Origin: Sisyra terminalis
Taxonomy: Eukaryota; Arthropoda; Insecta; Neuroptera; Sisyridae
DNA: 64,000 nucleotides
Assembly (NCBI GenBank): GCA_958496175.1
Contig: OY292275.1
Location: 12,896,001-12,960,000, forward strand
Direction: 5' to 3'
How positions within the stretch are numbered: the first letter of the stretch is position 1; the number at the start of each line of letters is the position of its first letter. This document shows positions 43,980-57,908 of the stretch, one piece after another. The translations under genes and the position numbers were made by a program. The notes under the pieces are model-generated. The model had not been told where the DNA came from, ran no database searches, and saw nothing but the letters and a program-made list of their open reading frames with translations.

Positions 43980-43992
43980 ATATTTCTTATAT

Positions 43993-46166
43993 AATAGTGT
44001 TGTGGTTACCAAGTTACCAAGGTGCAACTAATTGATCTAAAATTATAAATATTCAATAGTCACTAGGGATCCACATGCAATAGATAATCAACTTTATTCT
44101 GCAACCCCCGCAACTTACCTCCATTTAAACACGTACGCAATAATATATACAAATAGGATTATTTCTTTTTTGCAACCAATACATTATTTAATTCTTTTCA
44201 AATACTTAATTATTTTTTTCCCCATTATTTTAACCTTTTTTATTTGATAAATGATCCTTTCAGCATTCTACCGATAAAAGAGAACAAAAGCTTTAAAAAT
44301 ATTTCCCTGTAAACATTGACAAAAATAAGTATTGATTTTTATTATTTTTTATATAATTTTAAATTGTATAACACACTTTCTTATCATTTTACTAATTAAT
44401 TATGAAAAAGGAGGGTAATATTTGTCAAGTCACTGTCGTTTATTTTTTGAAAATTAATGCGTTTAAGGGTGGAAAATATTTAACATAAAATAAATAAAAA
44501 GTTATCTAGAAATTACATTTTATTTGGTTTATTAAAATTTGCAAAAATTAAAGTAAAAAACATGTTTGAATAAAATATTGGAAATTAGTTTCATTTAAAT
44601 ATGTTAACAATAAGCTTGTTTAATCAATCCGATATTATAAAAGTGTTATGGGTGTAATCTAAAAAAAGAAGTAATAAACGAATACAAATACGGTTTAAGA
44701 ACGGAAAAACTAATTCAAAACCTTTCATTTGGCAAAACAATCCAAACAATATGTTTTCCTAATTTCCATCAAACGTTTCTGTTAAAAGCCAATTTTATTT
44801 AAACATTTCCTCGAAAAAAGTCTATATTCGAGTACACAGCATAGGGTTGCAATCAATTAACAAAAAGCAGGGATTGAATAAAACCAATTTAAAATATCGT
44901 TAAAACGAATGAGATTTTTAGTTTGTTGAAGTTAATAGGAATCATTTCCAACTCATCCACATACTGATACACATGCCATCGGATACACATACCCCCATAC
45001 ACCCGGAATGAAATGATCCACCCAAAAATAATGAGGCCTCGCATACAAAATTGTGAAATATACGCACAAATCCACCCTTCGCAAATGCTAATTATATTAG
45101 CAGCTTGATTAAGATATTTCAGTTGCATAATTTCAACACGAAAAAATGGTAATTAGAAGCGATTTTAAGATGGAACAAAGAAGACAAGATCGCTTTGATC
45201 GTAATTTATTTCAATATTCATGAAAATCAAATGTTAAGTGGTTAATATAATTCGGGTAATTTACAGTATTAATGTTAAAAAATGTAAATTGAGAAGGTTT
45301 AAATTTTCAATCATAAATGAGGTAGTGGTGATAGATGAATGGGGTTGACCCAAATATGTGAGTTTGTTAATTAGATTTAAGCTGCGTGGAGATAATTTGG
45401 ATGGTCCTTCTTGGTGGTGGATGTAGCGTTCTAATAAGCACGCTTGGTGAAAGTGAAGAGGAAGTTGTAAAGTCGTGCGTGTCGTTGTCGAGGGAAAATC
45501 TGACAATGGGGTAGCAACCCCTACTGTATGACGTCGGGTACCACAGTACAACTGTCTATAGCAAAGACTCTCGTTAGTGCATAACGAAACGATAGCCGTC
45601 ACCAAACACCCAGGAAGTCGGCTTTCACTTGACATCATATTCGTTAGCTTCTGTCGTTACAACCAAAGACAATCATTCATTTTAACATCGTCTTTGTCTT
45701 CCAATACGTCTTTTTTATTACCCCATACATACAGACCCACCACAACACAACACTACAACTTGGCATCAATTTTTCCATATCCGCCACTCCATTGCGTGTT
45801 TGGATTGTTAATTTTGGAATTCGGTCTCGAAATGTTAATTCAAATTAAACGGTGGTGATTATTATTTTTAATATTTACTACGTCTCGTCTAATTAAATGA
45901 TTGAATCAATGCAAAACATTTTAATTTTTTCAACCAAATTCGAGGAATTAACTACCTGTTACAACTTCCTGTCTTTGATTAGATTAATATCTTAATTTGG
46001 AAGAATTTCAAACTAATTGTACAGTCAGTTCGTTGCTTCAATATATCCAATTCTCTCTATATGGCTTTACTGTTTTAAATATTTAGGTAAACGTTATCCA
46101 AAAGTTGATTCCTTGTCTTCCCTGTCGTTTACTATACAGTACACTATACACTTATACAAATCAATG
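43993..46166. other. No recognised gene; moderate-G+C block 44.9-45.9 kb
   Basis: The 125-codon minus frame (45261-45638) and 93-codon plus frame (45577-45858) overlap in a block of higher G+C. Neither resembles a known family. The block may be a conserved non-coding or regulatory region, but nothing specific supports this. Confidence 0.3.
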
Positions 46167-46167
46167 G

Positions 46168-46594
46168 GGTATAAGCTTGGATCAGGAACGTCGAAATTTG
46201 AAAAAAATTTTTGAATGGTTTCGATATTATTCCTGTACGTATTATTCACTCGAATGCAGTTTGTACGTAAATTTTGACATGTCAGAAATAAAGTAGTGAT
46301 TGTTAATTTAAAATATGTATTTATATTGTATTATGTACAATTAAATTTTCTAAATAAAGTCTACTTTGGGCAAGTCCACTTCAGCACACCCACAATTTGG
46401 CAACGTTGCATTTTCGACTTTGTTTTAATTTAATTCACGATTAAATCGGTCCATAATAAAAATAATCGTCGCTTCTTCATTTCTGGCTTGTCAAAGTTTA
46501 CGTACAAATTGCCTTCGAGTGAACAATACGTATCCATTCGGAATAGTTATCTACAGTTCGGAATATCTCGACGTTCCTGATCCAAGCTTATACT
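46168..46594. repeat. Inverted-repeat element, ~125-bp arms
   Basis: ATAAGCTTGGATCAGGAACG at the left is matched by CGTTCCTGATCCAAGCTTAT at the right. The arms continue inward with CACTCGAATGCAGTTTGTAC / GTACAAATTGCCTTCGAGTG, imperfectly. The spacer includes 46398-46465, which is related to 30050-30116. A non-autonomous element; no target duplication was fixed. Confidence 0.65.
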
Positions 46595-46629
46595 ACCATC
46601 AATGGTTCTACCTCGAAAATTGTTCCAAA

Positions 46630-47386
46630 GGATATAGGCCGATTTGTGTGGTAAAAGTGCCCCCGCGGCTTTTTCGATTCAAAGTCAGGGGATCGTTTTG
46701 ATACTAAATAAAAAAAATTAAGCTAAATTTTCAGCTTTTTATCGCAGTTAAAGATTATTAAAGATGCACAATTATTAGAGCTAATAAGAATTATTGCATA
46801 AAAAATAATTTTTAATGACAACTTCTTCATTTTCTAAATTGTTTAGTGAAATGTATATATATTTTGAGATGAAAAATAATTATCTTCATATTACTTTACC
46901 CAAAAAAATGAATAAGTGTGCTTTAGCATGAGACATAAGAAAAAATCAGTTTTTATTTCTTTCCATAATGTTCAACCAAATCAACATTTTGAAAAAATTA
47001 CTGAGTATAGAGGAGTCCTAAAGACGTTTTTTGAGAAAATTTGGCGGTGGACACTTTTCAAAAACGCACTCAAAAAATTAAATTTAATTTTGTTTCGGTC
47101 CTTAAAAATCGACATTCCATCTGAAAATAATAGAAAAAATATTTTTCCATGCCTTTTACTCCTAAGAATTAAAAATTAAAAAAAATCGTAGGTTATTAAT
47201 TTTAAATTTTATTACTAAAAAAAATAAAATCGAAAAATGAGTTTCTTTCGAAATACTCGAAAACTACTTGCGATAAAAAGCTGAAAATTTGGCTATTTTT
47301 TTTTTATTTAGTATCAAAACGATCCCCTGACTTTGAATCGAAAAAGCCGCGAGGGTACTTTTACTATACAAACCGACCTATCCCCT
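46630..47386. repeat. Inverted-repeat element, ~115-bp arms
   Basis: GGATATAGGCCGATTTGTGT onward is matched in inverse by the sequence ending ACAAACCGACCTATCC. The arms include GCGGCTTTTTCGATTCAAAG, GGGGATCGTTTTGATACTAA and AAGCTGAAAATTT on the opposite side. About 515 bp of AT-rich spacer holds short frames only. Looks like a DNA-transposon derivative; superfamily unknown. Confidence 0.7.
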
Positions 47387-47463
47387 TTCTGAGATTTTCA
47401 GGTCTTCATTGTTTTACTACCGACATGGTTCAAAACGAGCCTAGATCATTGATATGTATATAT

Positions 47464-48525
47464 GGATAGACCGTGCTACGGAGTATAGATACCAGAAGTC
47501 CGAACAGTATAGGCTTTTTCACAAAATTCATGTACACAAAAACCGACCCAGATATCTTTTCTGTCACTTATAGCGCTTAAATTCAAAACTTACTAAAGTT
47601 CACTACGGTTTTAAGAAGGTATTCCAATCTTGCAATGCATAAAGGAAAATGATCAAGATGTGGTGCCACCAGAAAATACCATCTTTTTCCGAAAATAAGA
47701 CACTGTCTTACTTTCTTTTTAGGTTCAAAATACATGAAAGGCTTATTTTCGGGAGAGATTTTCAAGTACAATAGGTAGATTTATATATTTTTGTTTAATA
47801 TTTATTTATATACAGATGTATGTACTTTCTGTAAGGTAACAATGGTACCATATGTTAGTACTTTAAACACTCTTATGGCGGCGCCATCTATTGACACATT
47901 TGCCATTGTGCAGTAGATTAAAATTTACAGTTTCGAATAACAACATCACTTTCCACCTAATGACTGACGTCAAATAGAAATTTGGAAAATCTAATGTATT
48001 GTACGAAGCGCCGTCTATGTGGGTACACGTTGGTGGTAACTAAAAACAACAGCTGGCAATTGAGTCCCTTTGAGTGCCAGCCAATACAAATAAGCGCTTA
48101 GAACAAGCGCTGGCATTTTACTAGCTTCGATGCAAAAAGAAAAGAAGAGAGACTTCTATATATCGATCTCTCTTCCAACACAGGCGCTGTTGCATTTCGC
48201 TTAATTCATTCTGAATTTATACCCACGTAGATGGCGCTGCCATAAGAGTGTTTGAAGTACTAACTTATGTTATCATCGTTACCTTACAAAAAGTTCATAA
48301 TTGCTGGTGACGCCACATGTTAATACATTTTCCTTTATGCATTGCAAGATTGGAATATCTTCTTAAAACCGTAGTGAACTTTGGTACGTTTTAAATTTTA
48401 GCGCGGTAAGTGACAGAAAAGAGAATTATCATCTGGATCGGTTTTTGTGAACATGAATTTTGTGTAAAAGCCTATGCTGTTCGGACTTTCGGTATCTATA
48501 CTACGTGGCACGGTTTTGCTAGTGC
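47464..48525. repeat. Large inverted-repeat element (~1.06 kb, ~270-bp arms)
   Basis: The outer arms start near ACCGTGCTACGGAGTATAGA (left) and end near TATACTACGTGGCACGGT (right). They proceed through AAGTCCGAACAG, AAAACCGACC, TGCAATGCATAAAGGAAAAT, GTAAGGTAAC, AACACTCTTATGGC and GCGCCATCTA. The left arm carries about 140 extra bases (about 47676-47817) that the right arm lacks, an insertion or deletion. The central part repeats GCGCC-type motifs but has no long frame. Non-autonomous DNA element or fold-back. Confidence 0.75.
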
Positions 48526-49185
48526 AGTTTGTCATTTACTGTACAGTTCCCTATTCATTTACACAGACGAGTAACCAAGATCCATAATATCCAATCCTTT
48601 CTGGAGGATTGTATTCCACTTGAAAGATGATTGCAATTTCCTTATTTCTTTAGTCTACAACAACCAGTTCCCAAATATTAGCAGGAAAATTTAGGAAATT
48701 ATGAATGAGGAAATATTAGCAACGTCAACAATATAGAAATATTTCATCCAAGTTTAAACCGGATAAAAGTATTTAATCATTTAAGTTCCTATTTGACAGA
48801 AGAAAGAAAACAGGAAGCTGAGGCAGGAGAAACCAGAAAATACAGGTAAATTATAAAGTTGAATTGGAATAAGATGGAGTACGATTTGTTAAAAATACCG
48901 CGGAAAAAGCGAGTTCCACTGGCTGGGACAAATAGGAGTGGTCCAATGAAAATTAAGAGGGAAAAATTGGGATAGTTTGATCATTTTTTTCTGAATAAAT
49001 CAAGGAAGAAAGTATCTAAGATTGATATAATTTCCACGAAAGTGCAATCCCGTGAACCTAATTATAAAATAGCAGACATAGCTAAAATTAATTAACAATT
49101 TGTAAGTGAAATCTGGGCACAAAAACTTTTTTTCGGTATCAGAAACAAATGTGCTTAATACATCGAAAAATGATTTAATTGTGTG
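48526..49185. other. No gene seen
   Basis: AT-rich to moderate composition with no supported coding or repeat feature. Confidence 0.4.
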
Positions 49186-49460
49186 CAAGGGCGGATTCAG
49201 GATTTTTTCTGGGGGGGGGGTCACAATATCATCTTTCATTTGCAAGAGCGTGAAAGAGATCACGAAAAAAAATTCACAATTCCAGCCAGAAATAGACTAG
49301 AGTTTCACTAGTGTTCTTTCTTTTATTTTATTCATATATTTTCACAACTTTAATAATTTGATTTGCTTCTAAGTGTGTACTGTTATGGAATCTCCACAGT
49401 TCACAAAAATACCCTGGGGTATTTTTGGGTAAAATACCCCCTAAAATCTGCCGTTGATTA
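49186..49460. repeat. GGGCGGATTCAGG-type inverted-repeat element
   Basis: The left terminus CAAGGGCGGATTCAGGATTT followed by a run of ten G is mirrored by TACCCCCTAAAATCTGCCGT followed by TG. Termini of this GGCGGATTCAGGATTTT-GGGGG kind are common in arthropod non-autonomous DNA elements. The match is imperfect and the target duplication is not clear. Confidence 0.5.
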
Positions 49461-52400
49461 TATGGACCAAGTTTTGTTCTGTATGCAAAAATATAAAATT
49501 GACTATATTTTAAAATTCCACGGTTAGTATAACAAGCAAAAAATAATTTCAAAGAATTGAGAGTTTCATGACTATTTCTAGATACAACACAGAACTAAAG
49601 AAATGTAATTTTTCTTTCATAACGTCCCCAATAGTACCTAGCACTTCTGGAATATTTTCGTTGTACTACATTGTACTTCCATTAGCCCACTCGAGATTGC
49701 AACTTATATATATGGATATATTACTCTTGTGAGGGGTAATTTACATCCCCGTGTACAATACTTGGCAACGGCGTTCACTAGCCGATGTGCTATAGAAGAA
49801 TTCAATGACTAGATTTTAATTCCATGTAGAGGTTGTGAGTATTGTTTAAGTGCTTTAAAGTGAAATTTGTATGCAAAGTACATGTTCTAAATAACAAGAA
49901 AGAAAGCAGATCAAAAGAAGCGTTCATTTCCACTCACTCCCACAAAGAAAAATCCTTAGATGTGAACGCTCTATATTAAAGTGCTAAAAAGCTTCTCTCT
50001 CTTGGTCAATTCAGATGGGGATATTTGAAAACATTAAGACTAACACTTTGTATATCTTTTGCTTCGTTTTTTTTTATATTTCAAATAAAAAAGAAATGTA
50101 CTCATAAAAAATAAGATGAAACATCTCCTCTTTAACTTGAGTTTCCTTTAAGAAAACGTCAATTATGCTAACGAACTAAATATTTATGTATTCCGTGAAA
50201 AGACGCCATACATAATTGCCTTTGAATTAAATAAACGTTTATTATAAAGATTTTTAATTAAAATAGATTTTTCCTTGATCTCCTCTCATAAGCCCTTAAA
50301 TATTCAACAAAAAATATACTTTTTATCTTTCACAAAAATTACGTGTTTCCACAATGCCAATGGCAATCAAATGCTTAACTAGGATTTTTCTGCAAACGAC
50401 CAATTCCCATTACAGTCCTATTCGATGACTCACTAAATTAGTACAGTTTAAAAATTTTAAGCAGCCATTCCCATTGTTTTATATTGTTACTGTCAAATGT
50501 TAAGACTAAAACAAAGACTTGAATAAAACAAATCGACTTATATTAAGGTGAGTCGAAAGCCTCTTTGGCTGGTTTTTTTTTTATTTAGACTTTCTCATCA
50601 ACTTGTGTCACAACAATTCCACATAGTTTAAGGGTGGTTCAAGACTTTTAAGCTCCACTTGAAGAAAAATTTAAAGTCGCTGGAAAAGTCAAGGTAATTA
50701 CTACCGAGAAAAAGTTCTTGGCAAGCTATTGCCAAACAACCAATTCTTTGATCATAAATATTGAAAACGTTTCTACTGAATTAAAAAAATCTCTTTATAA
50801 ATATTTGATAAGGGTTTCAAAGCTTAATAGGGACTTTGTGATAGATTTCAATTGATTTTTTTAATATTACAGGATTGGAATAAAAAATTCAATTTGTAGC
50901 TATTTGCTATCTATTCTAGTCCGGTCAATTAAGACATTCATCCTTGCATAAATTGATACAAGCTGAAAATTTTAGTCAACGTTAAGGACACCATTATAAT
51001 GAAATTCTAAGAAGTCTCCATCAATGCCAAGTTCGCAAACATAAGTCTTTTGGATTTTTTAATGAAATGGTTAGTTTTATCATAAAAATATTTCAGACAA
51101 AACTTGTAGATCATGCAATTGTCTACAAAAATTGTCCTCATATTTTTTTCATAATATTAACCATTTCCGAGAAAAAACGACTCCAAAACTTACTTTAGTT
51201 ATATTCTCTACAATATACACATTTTATGCCATCTACGAAGTAGTGTACTTAGTGCGTCTTATAATAACACTACTTTTTACAGTTGCAAAAGTATTAAGGA
51301 AGTTTTCTAGTGCAGATGGAGGTAGAATGAGAAGGGTTTCAATACACTATTACGTAGCTTCCACCCCATTCTTCTGGGTCCAATTGATTACCAAATCACA
51401 CTTGAACCTGATAATATACACGATAAAAATATCGAGGAGCAGAAACCACAGATGAAGGACAAAAAGCTAATTGTACCCATTTTTATTACATGTATGTTTA
51501 GCAAAAGATACATAAATTGTTTTTGCAAATAATTTCTTTTGATGCTTCATATATAGAAAGAAGAAAGCAAATTCCGTTGGTGATTAAAATTCCTAAAGTA
51601 TAGTTGAAATCTTCGAAAATTTTTGCACTTATAATATAATTTCATGTTTTAAAAAGCTTAAAAGCTGGTTTCTTATCCCTCCGAAACATTGCTGATCGGT
51701 TAGACGATTTCGTTGGTGTGGAAAAATAGTCTCTCTCACTCCATCCGCCTCTATTCCATGCAAATTACAACTACCGTTGCATTTAAATTACTAAGCTCAA
51801 CAAATCTCGCCTACTCACTCTTCAACACCAAGATTGCATTTCATTGTATTTAAAGCAGCTGATCTATGTCCGTAACAATTACCAATAGGATAGAGCCTAA
51901 CGAGTTCTACACTAGTGACATGTTAAAATAATATATGATTTTTATATTTAGGATACATGCAGACTAAAAGTTTTACTTATGTTATGTGTCCAATGATGTA
52001 AGTAGACAGCATAGTCTTGCTTATTACGGAGAATGCAACTAAAATTTTGGAATCCCTCTTTCTCAGAAATAATTAAAGTGGTGAAACAAGTGTAAAGGAA
52101 GTTTGTGTAGAAAATTTTATGATCTATTTTACTGAAAAATCCAAAACCCCATTTTACGAATTTTGAACTTGAATAAATTATTTTACACTCATGGGATTGA
52201 TAGGAACTTTACAGTTTCATTATATTAATGTCTTTAACTTTCATGCAAATTTTCAGCTTGATGAGAATTTAGGCAAAGGTACTACTATTTTTTCGACCAA
52301 ATTGATCAGGCTATTTACTATCCATGAGTTATAAATGCTACTATAGCTAAGAATGAACTAGTTATTTAGACAAGGTGGGTTCGGATTTTTCTTCAATGTA

Positions 52401-55384
52401 AATTCTCTGACTTTCGTGACTACAATTCGGTTTTTCCTAATCTTTTTCATAAAAAAAAAACTTTTCGACTATAGAAACTTTGGCCTTTTTTGTTTTAAAA
52501 GATTGTAAAATAAAATCAAGCAGCGTTGTGGTATTTCCTATGTATTCTGTTTAACTTTTTACATTCTACGTACATGTTCTTGACATCATATTCTTATTTG
52601 TGAATAAATTAAAAATTGCCAAAACTTTTTGAATCCTGACTTATCAAATTTTCCGGACTGTAGAATAACCTGCTAAAGAAATGTGCTGTTCTATTCTTAA
52701 TAAGAGTACTAAAGAAAAAGTTAGAATTTTTTTTAAGCCTTTAAACCAAACTCCCTCCCTCTAAAGAAATAATACAGATAATTTAAAATGGTAAATTGAA
52801 AAAAAGTTTTAAATGAATGACAAAAACAAACCAATTTACTTCAATTACAGAAAAATATCAATTACTCCAAAATTATCGGTATCGTGATAGTAATTGAATA
52901 AATTTGTCGCCCATCACCATCCAACATCATCCAAACGTTCTATACAATAATATATTATGCATGACACGTTATAAGTAATAAAATTGCGCCCATATAATAA
53001 CGTCTTACGGCAAACGTCCAATTACGTTAAATTGACAAATAATTACATATCAAAGTCTCAACCAAATATCCCTTTTTTCATCCGCACCAATTTCGTTAGA
53101 ACCAATAACGAAAATTAAGAAAGAAAACTCCGGAAAAGTGAACCCTCACGCTCATTAAAAAATACGAAATTTTCCACGTGAAACAATTAAGCAAATAATG
53201 CCGGAATACTTTAATTACATGTGATAATTAAATTAAGTTTAATTTGAAGAAAATTGGTGCAAAGCCATGAAGAAGGACGAGTGGAATAAGTGAAACAAGG
53301 AAAAACTAATAATAGCAGTTTCGCATTGAATTCCTTCAAGTGCATTGTCAGTAATTGTACGATATAGAAAACAAAATAAATTACATACATACAAGTAAAA
53401 CATGAGATTGAAAATTAATGCTTGCATTCCTTATAACCGCACATGTACACAAAACTTTCGCAATTGGATATAAATCAAATTATTCAAATGAAAATTTCCC
53501 TATCTTTACATGGAACGTAAAGCTCAGCTTGATCCCCATTGTTTTCCCGGTAGTTGTCTTAGATTATAAATCAATCACTTTATTGTAAAGCACTCATATA
53601 TGTGTCGGAAAATGCAATTTGCATTTGGTTCAAACTATAACTAGTGCAGAACACTTTAACTAAACTAATTTTTTGAACTCATGTTATGTCTCAATTTTAT
53701 TTGATTAATATACATACAAGTACCTGGGAAAACTTAGACTAATAACTTATACCGAAATAAACAAGTGATTTATTTCGGGTAATCACACTTCAAAGAAAAT
53801 TTCCAGGTCAAAGGTTGCAAAAATTTCTTAACTCTCCAACAAATTTTAATGGATAAGAATGAAAATAATTGTATACAACTGGGCTTTAAATCAAAAAAAT
53901 GCTTATAGGCACCCATTGAAAAAGATGCCCCGATAACATCTAAAACGTTCTAAATAAAATTACATTCTTTGTTTTTAATGTTGCGTAACACAATATGAAA
54001 TTGCATAACTCGAACAAAACGAGGAGAAACCCGTTTTGGGATCGTAATTGCCTTCAATTCGTTTAATTTGCCTCTAAAATCTTTCGGACATAGTGCTAGG
54101 CGTATACATTTGAATGGACCACACGAAAGACGTTTAGTGTTAAACAAAATTAAAAATCGAATCATTCTCGCCATGAACTCGTAAAAACCACGTGCAAGGT
54201 TCCATTTGTCGCTGTGAAATACGGTTGGGCAATAAAAGTGTATTTATTTATAAATATCTTCTTAGTATTAAAAGTCGTAAGGAAGTTATGTACCAACGAA
54301 AATACACTGAGATTTCTATTAATCAGTTCTTCAAACGCTCAACTATAAAGACTGTAACTTCAATAATCAAGTTTGTAATGTAGCAAGAATAATAAACTTT
54401 ATGTTTATTTTTACAGTAAATCAAAATTTTCGACGTTAAAACATCTTATGACTTGAACATAATTTTTACGTATCTTGCGAAAGAAGAGCATAGGATGAGA
54501 CTAAAATAGTAATCTCAAGTTTCAGAAAAACATTTTTTTGATTTATTTCTTAAACTGAAAACAAAGAAAACACAATGAATCTTAAAGATTATATACTGAT
54601 GAAAAAAAAAATAATGAAGTAATAACTTAATCAGGAAATCTTCAATATCAGATTTTATTTAACTCTAAAAATTAACAACTTCATTAAAACTTTAAAAGGT
54701 GATTAACGAAAAGAATCGAATCCCAAACGTAAAACTATTGAGAGAAAACATGAACGATTAAACGATTGTCAATTCAGTAATAGAAACAAATATTTAGAAA
54801 AGTAATTTTCCAAAGAAAAATAGGTGTTTGATATTGAGAAGGAAGGCCAAGAAAATTATAATTTTTGACTTGCTTAAAATAATAATGAGCTTCTTTAACT
54901 TGAAAAACCTTGCCAAAGATAGAAAGAGCTGGAAAGAAGAGTTCAAACACGCGGGAACCTGAACTTACTATGACGAAGAATACAAAAGAAAATAATCGAA
55001 ACAAACTCCAATATGCTGTTGCACGAAAAGCACGTAAATTTTGTGGTTGAGAAGATTGTGCATGTTTAACAACAATGTCAGAGGAATTGTATTTGATCTA
55101 CCTAATAAAATTCCTTGTAAGTTGTTACATATATTAAAATCAATTAAACCATAAAAGATTGTATTTTAATTGTCACATCAAAACTATTACATGAACTAAC
55201 ATGAACATATGTGAAGTAGGTATTGGTAATATTTTATTTTTTAGCGATTTTTTTACGATTTGGAATAAACAATTTTAGTTATAATCAAAAATTTCAGACA
55301 AAATATTGATGTAACTTTAAAATATCTAAGATGTTTAGACATTCGTTCTTTCCTTTTTCCTTAATATAAATTTAAGAAAATTCA
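49461..55384. other. Long stretch without supported genes
   Basis: AT-rich, with open frames (51132-51455, 53239-53427, 53950-54174, 54774-55004) that lack known domains and occur on both strands. The block about 52850-53550 is slightly richer in C. Exons of a large gene could be hidden here, but none can be defended by eye. Confidence 0.3.
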
Positions 55385-55630
55385 TTATCTGATTACTTAA
55401 AAACTTTATCTAATACGTTACCAAACTTAGTACATAGTATACAAAATAACTAAAAACGTATCTTTTAAGTACCTATAAAAGTAACTTAAGATAAGTTTAT
55501 AAATCCCTTTTTCTTAAGAATTTTTAGATCTCTTAAGGAACTTCAGATATTTTTTAAAAAAAAAAAATAGAGATACTTTTCTAGTATCGAGATACTTCCC
55601 CAAAGTATATTTGATAGCTCTGGCTATTAT
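55385..55630. repeat. GTATCT-type dispersed repeat (copy 2)
   Basis: Matches the right part of the element at 955-1345: TACGTTACCAAACTTA, CAAAATAACTAAAAACGTAT, TCTAGTATCGAGATACTT and a terminal TTTGATAGCTCTGG. The left terminus is not obvious. It is followed by a TATATATATAT run. Confidence 0.55.
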
Positions 55631-57900
55631 ATATATATGTTTTATTAGTTACGAAAAAGTATAATTAGTATAAAATAAACTTTTCAGATTTTAAGTCCAA
55701 AATGTTTAAAAAAGAATCACAAGGAGTTATGAACATTACATTTGCCTTTAAATTATCTCATTTTATTTTGCAAAAATGCTTATAGAAATCGCAACTCAGG
55801 AATTTGTCTGTAACGAAAAAAATATTATTTTTTATCAAAAACAAATCTCAATCTGGTTTTGTAAAAATCAATTATATAACAATTTTGTTCTAAGCGTTCT
55901 TCTTGACATAAAAATAAGACTATTCTTGCACATATCCATAGGAATATGTCTTTTTTAAATATAATAAAAATAAGATATTATTAAAACAAAACCATTCTCG
56001 AAGAAAGTATAACAAAGAGTTGATATTTAAAAAGGATATTATTGTATTTTGAGCTATCTATTTTTAAATATTTGAGTCAATATTGGAAAAATAAACATTA
56101 ATTTCTCTTAATTTTGGCGTTAAAATAACTTATTTTTTCCTTAACAATCTCCAATCAATTCATTTTTTTATATACGAGTAATGCGTATTGTATAGGCAAG
56201 TATAAAAGAATTGGGACTACAGCGCCATCTCTTCTGAAATATTCAAGCTGTTCAGGACATTCTCATACTCAAACCAGAGCTTTCACGGCTTTCACCCCCT
56301 TCCTTTTACAGGCGAAGCTTTTCAATCAAACTTTGTGCAAAAACAATGAAACAATCCTAGAAGCCACTCGTAATTCATTATAATTCGTATAATTTGTTAC
56401 CGAAACAAAATTATTAAAAAGAGTAATTTAAAATTACTCTAAAATCAATTAAATAAAAAAGCAATTGTTTAATAGCCGGCTGGTGCATTTCATAAAATAA
56501 AAACCAAAACTAGAAAATTCAAGAAAGTCCAAAAATTGATATTCATTTAAATATCTTACCATTATTTTTGAAACTTTGCGAAAAATAATCAAAGGGCCTA
56601 GGGGTATAAGCATTGTGAATCAGCCCTGGAAAGGTATTTTAATGCTTTGTAGATATATGTGTATAAATAATTACTATTAACTAAAAATATTAATATTCAA
56701 GAAGATTTAGATCTCTATTTCAGTTGATTTTTGAAAAAAAAAATAAGCAGTGAAAAAGATAAAACATTTTTCTTTAAATTTACTTATCCGATTGATCTGA
56801 AAATTCAATATCATTTAGGGGTTTCTAATACCTTTTTTAACCATGAAACAATACTGGCATCGCTTTATAACTATTTTTAAGTGTTATATACTATATTTAG
56901 TAAAAAAGAATAAGAACTACTTCCATGCGTAATGGTAGTTTCTTATATTTAACCTAAATATATGCATTGAGTATTGAATCTGGGAGTGGTTTAGTTAAAT
57001 TTTCAAAATTTCAACAATCAAAACAATTGAAAATCTTCAAATCTCGCAATCCTATTGGCTAATAGTCACGTACATTGAAGCTTGTGTGTTTTCACCAGAT
57101 ATTAGTGCATTGATTGATTTATTTAAATTTAATTTGTTCTTAATTAATTAATTTCATTTGTTTAAAAGCCAAAAAGTAACCCAAATGATAACGGAAATAG
57201 TGCTCAAGTAATCAAGATAATAATTCTTTTGTTCAAGTAAGTGATATGTTATTAAATTCTAAAAATCCGAAATCAATCTTAGTGCCAACAGTGCTGGTTT
57301 CAATTGACAATTGAGATTTTTGTGAAAAATTAATAGTTTTAAAAATACTTTTTATAGATCACATAAATCTATAAAGATGATAACTTTTTATAACAAGGTA
57401 TCAACCCCGAAATTATAATGAAATTTTAAACTAAACGGTTCTAGTAAATTCAATGAAAAAAATGCTTTCTTTTTTTCACTAATTATTTTTTTCCACAAAA
57501 GCTAGTTGAAATAGGAGATCTAAAACTTCCAGGATCTGAATGTCCTAAACACTTACAAAGTATGATTGAAATATCTTTTTGAGGTCGATTCACTATGGTT
57601 ATATCTCTAGGTCCTTTAAAAATAAAGTTTTGAATTTTCCGACAACAATTTTTGTAATTATTAAGTTTATACATCCATAAGGAATTTTCCCGGTTATTTT
57701 CCCGATTGACTTTTTCGATGGAAATCGTTTCTCCGCAATTAAAAAACCTTTATCGAATTTAAAACTATTGCATATTAAATGATAGAAAGGTAATAACAAA
57801 ACTCCATATTTATCGTTATAATTCAATGAACAATCGGAAATTGCATATAAAGATTTACAAATGTTTAAAGTAAAAAATATACAAAATTGAATTTAGTTAT
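55631..57900. other. No gene seen
   Basis: AT-rich. A short less AT-rich patch at about 56215-56330 contains CAGCGCCATCT, which resembles terminal sequence of the 47.5-48.5 kb element, but no element boundary can be drawn. Confidence 0.35.
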
Positions 57901-57908
57901 CATCTTTA

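Noticed and set aside
45261..45858. 125-codon minus and 93-codon plus open frames
   Set aside because: They overlap on opposite strands in a less AT-rich block and show no domain. Likely incidental.
49209..49219. Run of ten G as a possible G-quadruplex or promoter element
   Set aside because: It is part of the terminal sequence of a known type of non-autonomous transposon (49186-49460).
51132..51455. 107-codon plus frame with a hydrophobic stretch (IFSTIYTFYAIYEVVYLV)
   Set aside because: Hydrophobic AT-rich codons are expected in such sequence. No partner motifs, and no start context or splice sites that can be defended.
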